This document shows, one piece after another, positions 57,360 to 64,000 of a stretch of DNA of 64,000 bases. The notes beneath the pieces are model-generated. The model had not been told where the DNA came from, made no database searches, and worked only from the letters and a program-made list of their open reading frames with translations. Made by a program: the position numbers and the translations under genes. Source of the stretch: Epiperipatus broadwayi (lineage: Eukaryota > Onychophora > Udeonychophora > Euonychophora > Peripatidae); assembly GCA_028023455.1 (NCBI GenBank), contig JAQFVV010000030.1:3116501-3180500 (forward strand), written 5' to 3'. Each line of letters starts with the position of its first letter. Position 1 is the stretch's first letter.

Positions 57360-57748
57360 AAAACTTTGAAGATAAATATAATCGATTATATTTTAAGTTA
57401 GGATTGACTAACTTCTGATAACTCCACATTGTGTTAGCACTGCTATAAATGATTATTAATTATATTATATCTTTTATAAAAGTTAAATACTAGTGATAGC
57501 TTAGATTACTCAGATTCAGAGTTCTCAGCTTCAAAACTACTATTGATTCTATCTTCATTTATTTTTGTAAATTATAGTCACATTTTAAACTCTTAAATTG
57601 AAGATTTATTTTCACTGAGTCTTCAAACAAGTATTAAACGAGAAACGTTTGGCATTGAAACACAGGAACATTAAATTTTATTTTAAATATTTTTATTAAT
57701 AATCAAAATATGTAATAAATTCAATATTATTTACTTTAAAAAGTAAAT

Positions 57749-57974
57749 AAGATTTGAAATATCAGGCACTCTTATACCTGGAGCCCAATTGTAAATATAG
57801 GGGATTTGAACTCAGACTTTCAAGCCACTTCAACCATCCACATCATCTCATATCTACTGATACACATGACCACACAATGCAGAAAAGATGCATGTGTGTG
57901 GTCAGGTGTAACGATAGTATAAGATGGTGTGGATGGTTGAAGTGGCTTGAAAGTCTGAATTCAAATCCTCTTTA
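57749..57974. mobile_element. Family A head-to-head element without ribozyme (A8)
   Basis: Perfect 14 bp duplication TTTAAAAAGTAAAT (57735-57748, 57975-57988). Arms GGGGATTTGAACTCAGAC and complement meet at 57885-57895 inside GCAGAAAAGATGCATG, before the hammerhead. Confidence 0.85.
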
Positions 57975-58448
57975 TTTAAAAAGTAAATGTATATCTTGAT
58001 ATGCATTAGTAAACTATTATTTTAAAAATGTTACACAGACCAATGTTTGGCAACCTCAATATATCAATAAATCAACAAATTGCTGAAAATCTTATTTAAT
58101 TCAAGTATTATTATTATAATTTGAACAATATTGAAATCTCAGTTTCATAAAGCAATGCAAATTTATAAATTATAGAAATGTAAATATTTCTATAATGAAA
58201 TAGGAAATTTTATTTTTAATACTTTATTAATATTCTCTTAGCAATATAAATTTAATAATGCATATTTTCTAAATGTAATTGTAAAGCTTAATACAATTTT
58301 CTTAATGTATTTAATTAAACTTGCATCTACAGACTATAAATTGCTACTATATAATGAAATTATATGTATATACATATTAAAGTAAAGATTTCCATGGGTA
58401 AAAAATGTAAAAAAAGTTTTTGGGATTTGTGTGTGCATACACCTGCTT

Positions 58449-58618
58449 AATGTTAATATTAGCATTATACTGTCATTTCAAGGTAAATTCTATCGGCCAT
58501 CTTGAGAGTAATAAAATATATTCACACTTTTCTGCAACATCCTTAAATGGCATCTACTATCCAGAAGACGGCTAGTAAGATCCAGTTGAAATGTTAGTAT
58601 AATGCTAATATTAGCTAG
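58449..58618. repeat. Small TIR element
   Basis: TTAATATTAGCATTATACTG and the complement near 58598-58617 enclose 125 bases with CGGCCATCTTGAGAG. MITE-like; family unknown. Confidence 0.5.
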
Positions 58619-58810
58619 TAAAAATATATAGTGAAAAAAACTGAAATGCACATTTATGTAGAAATATCAAATTCATAATGATAACTGAAGAAAACATACA
58701 AAGAATGATCCCATCCACTTACCGATGAAACAATCTGGTTCACTTATACTGTCATTTATTTATAATAGCTTATCAGAATGGTGATTGGATAGTGCTCCAT
58801 ATATATATAT

Positions 58811-59070
58811 GATCACTACATGAAGCTTACCAATAGCTCTAAACAAGCTTTGTTTTTATAAGTGCCTAAAGAGATAGAATTCAAAATCTCTATCATTATC
58901 CCTACCTCCAGACCAACTATTTTCGAGCTTATGACTCACCTCAATGGAGGGCTGGGAGTCTAGAAACTAGATCTAAAATACTAACTCAAAAGTCAGCACT
59001 TATAAAACACGTTTCTATGAATTAAAAACAAAGCTTGTTTAGGGCTATTGGTAAGCTCCATCTAGTGATC
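58811..59070. mobile_element. Family E palindrome (E2)
   Basis: Termini GATCACTACATGAAGCTTAC and complement; inner CAATAGCTCTAAACAAGC and complement link it to E1. AGATCT at 58969. The minus strand 58905-58950 has CCTCCA and TGGAGG as a six-pair stem I, GAG..CTC stem II and GAAA, but CTGANGA reads TTGAGGT, so the ribozyme is dead. Confidence 0.7.
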
Positions 59071-59074
59071 ATAA

Positions 59075-62000
59075 AATGCAAGCTTAAAAGCCAGTTACGA
59101 AATTTATAACATGTTTAAATATTATATATATATGCTCATCTTAAGATTGCTTTATAAAGCTTTATAGCTGTTATATATATATATTCTAACCTCGTCCGTT
59201 TGCATCTTCACTTCCGGGCAGTATATTATATTAAATAAAACGTGTTCTAGCTCAGTTAATAATTAATAAATAAAATATTCAGCATTAAAATTAAATGTTT
59301 CACTAGCTCAAATTTAAAATATGAATAAGGTTCATTTTATAAAAATAAAATGAATAAATATTTAATATTTTCATGAGATTTGGAAGTGAAAACACAGGTG
59401 ACAAGATAGATTACATTGAGCCAACATCCTACAAGATATTAATTACCTCAATGGCATAACAACACTATCCCCCCCCCATTACTATTTCAAATAAATAAAC
59501 TTATAGTATTCTTACAACTTTAATAAATCCTACTCACTAAGATTACACTAATAATTAAATCTTAATCTTCTATTCATAATAATTTAGCTCTATAAAATCT
59601 CAGGTTCATAAAATTTATTCTAAGTTAATTAAAAATTATGGTAGTAAAATATGAGAAGAGATTTTATGTTATATTCCATTACACTTAAACTAATAATAAA
59701 AAATAGTAATAATATTCTTCATTGTATGAATTAATTCTGTATATCTTTTCTTTTCACTATATTTTTTATTATCATAATAAAATAATGAAATAATATAATA
59801 TAATCTTTTATCTTCATGTAATAATATAATAAATACATGGTAGCATTTGATAATCTGACAAACAAAGGTGTGTGGCAACGGATAGCATATAATTCGATAT
59901 ACTATTATGATAACTAATTTATGACCATAAGATAATGTAAAATTATGATTACTTAATTAAAAGAATACCAATAAACTATTCGAATTCTTAAAATAATTCT
60001 TTATTTATCTCCGTGCAAAATTATATGTTTCTTTCTATTATTATGAATATATTGTGATCTCATGCAGTGTAGTGAGAAAAATAAACAATCTAGACACACA
60101 AATTTTTGAAAAACAAAATTAACAAAGTTTATTATTAACAATATAATAAAATAAACAATTTATATACAATATTTACATTGGATATCCTCACTTTACACCA
60201 TTTACATTTTTTATTACTTAGTTATTAAAAAAAAATTTTAGACTTATTTTATGTCTTCATTTTGACTTAAGACAATAATAATAAAATAATACTATTTTAT
60301 TTATCTCTTTCTAATTAAACTTATGATAAATTACATTTATTTATTTTTATTAAAAAATATATCCTATCCTTAAATATTATTTAATTATACCTTTCTTTCT
60401 AAAAAAAACATCCATAGAAACATACTACGGAAAAACATAAAAATAACATTATTATGAGTATGGATTTTCTTAAAATTAAAACAATTTTCATCTTGCATTG
60501 TCAAAGATGTTACATAAAATATCTATCCAATAATTTATTACCAGATTTTGGTGGATATCATTTACTACACTATGTTTCTTAAATATAACATATTCTCATT
60601 TAGCATTACTTTAATACTATATAATTGTAATTACCGATATATTCCCTATTATTTAATAATTTCAAAATTATACCTATGCTTATTATTTATATCATTTTAC
60701 TTTATACCATTTTATTTTGAAATATGCAATATCTATTTTAAACAAAATAAAGCATTTAAAAGTTATTAACATTTTGAAGAACAACTTTGTTTTATATACT
60801 TTATTCTTAAAAATTTTATATTTTATTTCCAAAATAAATAAAAAAAAATATATCCTATGATTCTTTTTTTCCTTTAGAATTCATTGGATCTTCAATTTCA
60901 ATTTATACAAATTCTACTTCTTCTAAGTAAATGAACTAATCTCATTCAAATGATAGCATATCTTAAACTCTAAATTATCTATTATTTCTCTTCAAATATA
61001 TCATACTGAACTATGTAGTACATTGGAAATTTAGATAGAAAAATAGATGTGTAGGATTTATGGAAGAAAAACTCAAGTGTAACTCATAGCATATATCAAA
61101 ATATCATGGCACAGTGTATCAATAAGAAATAGAGGCCTGACCTATTTTGTCCAATGTCCTCCAATACATTAATAAGGTCAAGCTATTCCTTCAGCTTTAT
61201 TAAATATCAATACTTCAAAAAAAATAGACACTGTCCAAAATAAATATATCAGTTACAGGGCACTGTTAGCTGTACTGTATATCTGCACGAAGACTATAAA
61301 ATATTATTCATATTCCCTCATCACATCCTATTAGAACATCATCTTGGTTTTCTGTTCACCATAGTAATACCAAGCCACTATCTTATCATTATTTCCTAAA
61401 GATTTATCACATCTTACATCGACAAAATACTATCTTGCATATTTAAAACAATAAATAAAATTCATTTAGAATTAGAGTGATCTCACTGGTCCACAAGAAA
61501 AGATTACTTACTTCTTTATTCTATATTATAAACCATATACAAACTAATCAGATAATACTTGAACATCCAATAATATGAAAGTTTTTAAAAAAGAATCACA
61601 CAAATATTTATTATCATGTTGGGTTATATTACTAGTATAAAATCATAGTATGCATATTCCCAAATAAATCCTGATCTCATAATGTTTAAGATGTTGTACA
61701 AAATGTGTTTTCATATAATTAAAACATTTATACTTCATTCATTATTACTCATAGGCAATCTAAAAGAAAACAAAATATACATCATAAAATTATCAATATT
61801 CATTAACTATTACCAAGTGACATTATTTTGTCATCACGTTTTGCAGTCTTCTTTCCATCAACTAGATATAGCATTGCATACATAAAAAAATATACATCCA
61901 TACTTTTATTTAAAATGTTCTTATTTAAACTATTAAATTATTATATTATAGGATTTTAATATTAGTAATAAATTAATGTTCATGTTTCTACTCTTATAAA

Positions 62001-64000
62001 ACAAAAAATTTACACTTTAACTAAGTTAATAAATAAAAATCAAGACTATAATTACGTATATCTTCAATTAACTCTTCAATTGATGAAGGTTCTTGATAAT
62101 GTTAAAAAAAAGGTTTATTATTTTCTAGTAAGTTTTTTTTTTTAAAAAATGTTCTCCTCAAAAGCGCTTCTCTACACCTCCTCCATTGCTATAACGATGA
62201 ATAAGACAATATATTTCTGGTATTAAGTGCAGTCCGAATTTCCGGTATACAAAATCTCAGGTTTAAAAAAAAAAGAATAATAAAAAATATTACAACGTCT
62301 TGAAATCTAAAAAAATTAAATAAAATAATCATCAATCTATTCTGGAATAGTTAATAAAATAATAATTTATAACTTCTGTAGTCCAGAATGATGATTATTG
62401 AAATCATAATATTAAAATAATCCCATGAAGCTCCCTAGAATATTCCATAATGTTGTAGTAATGCATTATATTTCATTTGGCTTAGCTTGATCTATCTGGA
62501 TAAATTATTTGCACAATATTTATTTTTCATAACTTCATCCTTTTATTTATTAACATATTCATTTCTTTACAGGTTTTTTCTTTAGTAGATTTATTGTTTT
62601 TTTTACCACTTATTCAGAGGTTTTTTTATCTCAAATTATTAGCTTTTTAAACAATTTTATATACATGTATTAACCATCTATATGCCTCAGGTTTGCTTAA
62701 CATACGTTTTTTTAAAATATTTTTCATGAGTCTTTTCTTAAAATAATTTTTTGTAGAATTTTTTTTTTTAATGTTTTCTTCACAAAGGATATAACATTTA
62801 CTTTTATAACTTGATATTTCTCTAAATTTATCATAAAGTATACTTGTCTTATTGCTTCTTAATTTTGGACAAGCTTATCTTACTATATAAAATAATGCGT
62901 TTTTTTTTTTTTTTTTACTTTTAATTGGTGAAAAGTTTTTCTAATAAGTTTCTTGTATAATGTCCATAGAATTAATTTATTCATTTTAATAGTTCTCTTG
63001 TTCAATATTATTGAAATTATATCAATAAATATTATATGCATTCTTAAAGTATTATAAATTGAATACATTTTACTTTCTAGTATTTCCATTTTATTATTGT
63101 GAAGTTATATATTAGATTTTTTGACAAAATACTCCTGGTAAGAAAACTTTTAAAAAACTAGCACATATTAAATGAAGTTATTAAAATATTTTAGTTTACA
63201 CTCTCTTTTTGCAAAATACTTTTTAAAATAATACCTATTAGCTTTGGCAAATAAAATTATAAGAGAGCACTAAAATTGACTAAAATAATAAAATTAAAAT
63301 TACAATCACCTTGATAGCTTCTGATATGATTCAGCTACCTTTAAAACATTATTAATCACACACTGATAAATCAACTGCAATGGTATTTATACCCTGCAAG
63401 AATACCTTATCCTATTGGTTGATTCTTACTTTTAGTTCGATACCAAACTTGCATATGTTTCAGTTTTTACATAATTAAATTTCAAAATAAAAATTATGAT
63501 GTATTAAAACTTTAAAAAACATTTTAAAATATTACTTTTAAATCAATTATTACTTTACTAAATTACTTAAATATTTCAAAAGACTTTTTAAAATAATATT
63601 TAATAAATTATCCCACTTTTAATATTTAATTTATCTATTTTTGTTTTAACAAAATATTTAACTTTTTTATTAACTATACTCATCTTTATTACATTATTTA
63701 AAACATTTATAATTATAGTTAACTTAATATTTATTATTTGCTTTATGATAGGTAATAATTCTATCCAATTCTATAATGCAATTTTACAATATTTTGAACT
63801 TTACTAATAAATACTAGCAAGCAAGTGTATGTAACCATATTATACAGGTCACATGATTAATATAACTAAGACAAACTCTGATTTTTTTGTCTGGGAATAA
63901 ATAATAAATTGCTACACTTATTGTATTAAATAAAATAATACAAATTATATAATTTAGAAAATATAGAACTAAATATAACTTTCACTACCATGAAACTTAC
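59075..64000. other. Long AT-rich stretch, nothing recognised
   Basis: No coding family, ribozyme core, SINE or palindrome of note was found on either strand. Short frames have random AT-rich composition. Confidence 0.5.

Overview
This is a strongly AT-rich metazoan window with no recognisable host gene. Almost everything that can be named is a decayed mobile element, and the open frames that look like proteins are mostly shadows of repeats. The organism is probably a lophotrochozoan, with a mollusc favoured. The grounds are: an internally deleted hAT of the SPIN type (29.0 kb), a family documented in tetrapods and in a pond snail; several Penelope-like elements (PLEs); an ISXO2/Merlin-type transposase relic; RTE-like LINEs; and short tRNA-like SINEs. 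A flatworm or another AT-rich invertebrate is not excluded.

Layout. 0-4.4 kb: two LINE 3' ends (511-1046, 3990-4425) and a promoter- or LTR-like block (1905-2520). 5.9-7.1 kb: a terminal-inverted-repeat element carrying a degenerate TTAGGG-like array. 7.3-20 kb: a run of palindromic elements (families B, C, D, E, H, F). 20.4-23.4 kb: Penelope-like relics in head-to-head orientation, one split by a family A unit. 25.6-31.2 kb: a large TTA microsatellite, further B and A elements and the SPIN-like hAT. 31-35.8 kb: nearly featureless. 35.8-41.8 kb: a head-to-head PLE palindrome, more foldback elements and SINEs. 43.1-48.7 kb: one Ty3/gypsy relic (gag, zinc knuckles, protease, RT, RNase H, integrase) holding an antisense ISXO2/Merlin relic and a SINE. 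52.2-56.3 kb: one LINE pol relic interrupted by four B elements and a hAT-Charlie deletion derivative. 57-64 kb: a SINE, small palindromes, then plain AT-rich DNA.

Main discovery. The apparently unrelated palindromic families share one functional core: a minimal type I hammerhead ribozyme (HHR), meaning CTGANGA, stem II, GAAA, a very short self-complementary stem III, an NUH cleavage triplet, and a 4-6 bp stem I. In palindromic copies each arm can carry one, pointing outward. Several cores are intact with stem I in exact register: 8652-8694, 16104-16145, 18497-18540, 31026-31071 and 53643-53684. Many of these elements have 11-16 bp target-site duplications of varying length. That fits target-primed retrotransposition rather than cut-and-paste, although they look like TIR elements. 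The PLE relics here have the same head-to-head geometry. My interpretation, which is inference, is that these are non-autonomous ribozyme-bearing retroelements mobilised by PLE-type machinery, with two cDNAs often started at both sides of one target and joined in the middle.

All protein and ribozyme calls are from reading and hand translation. No database search or folding program was run.
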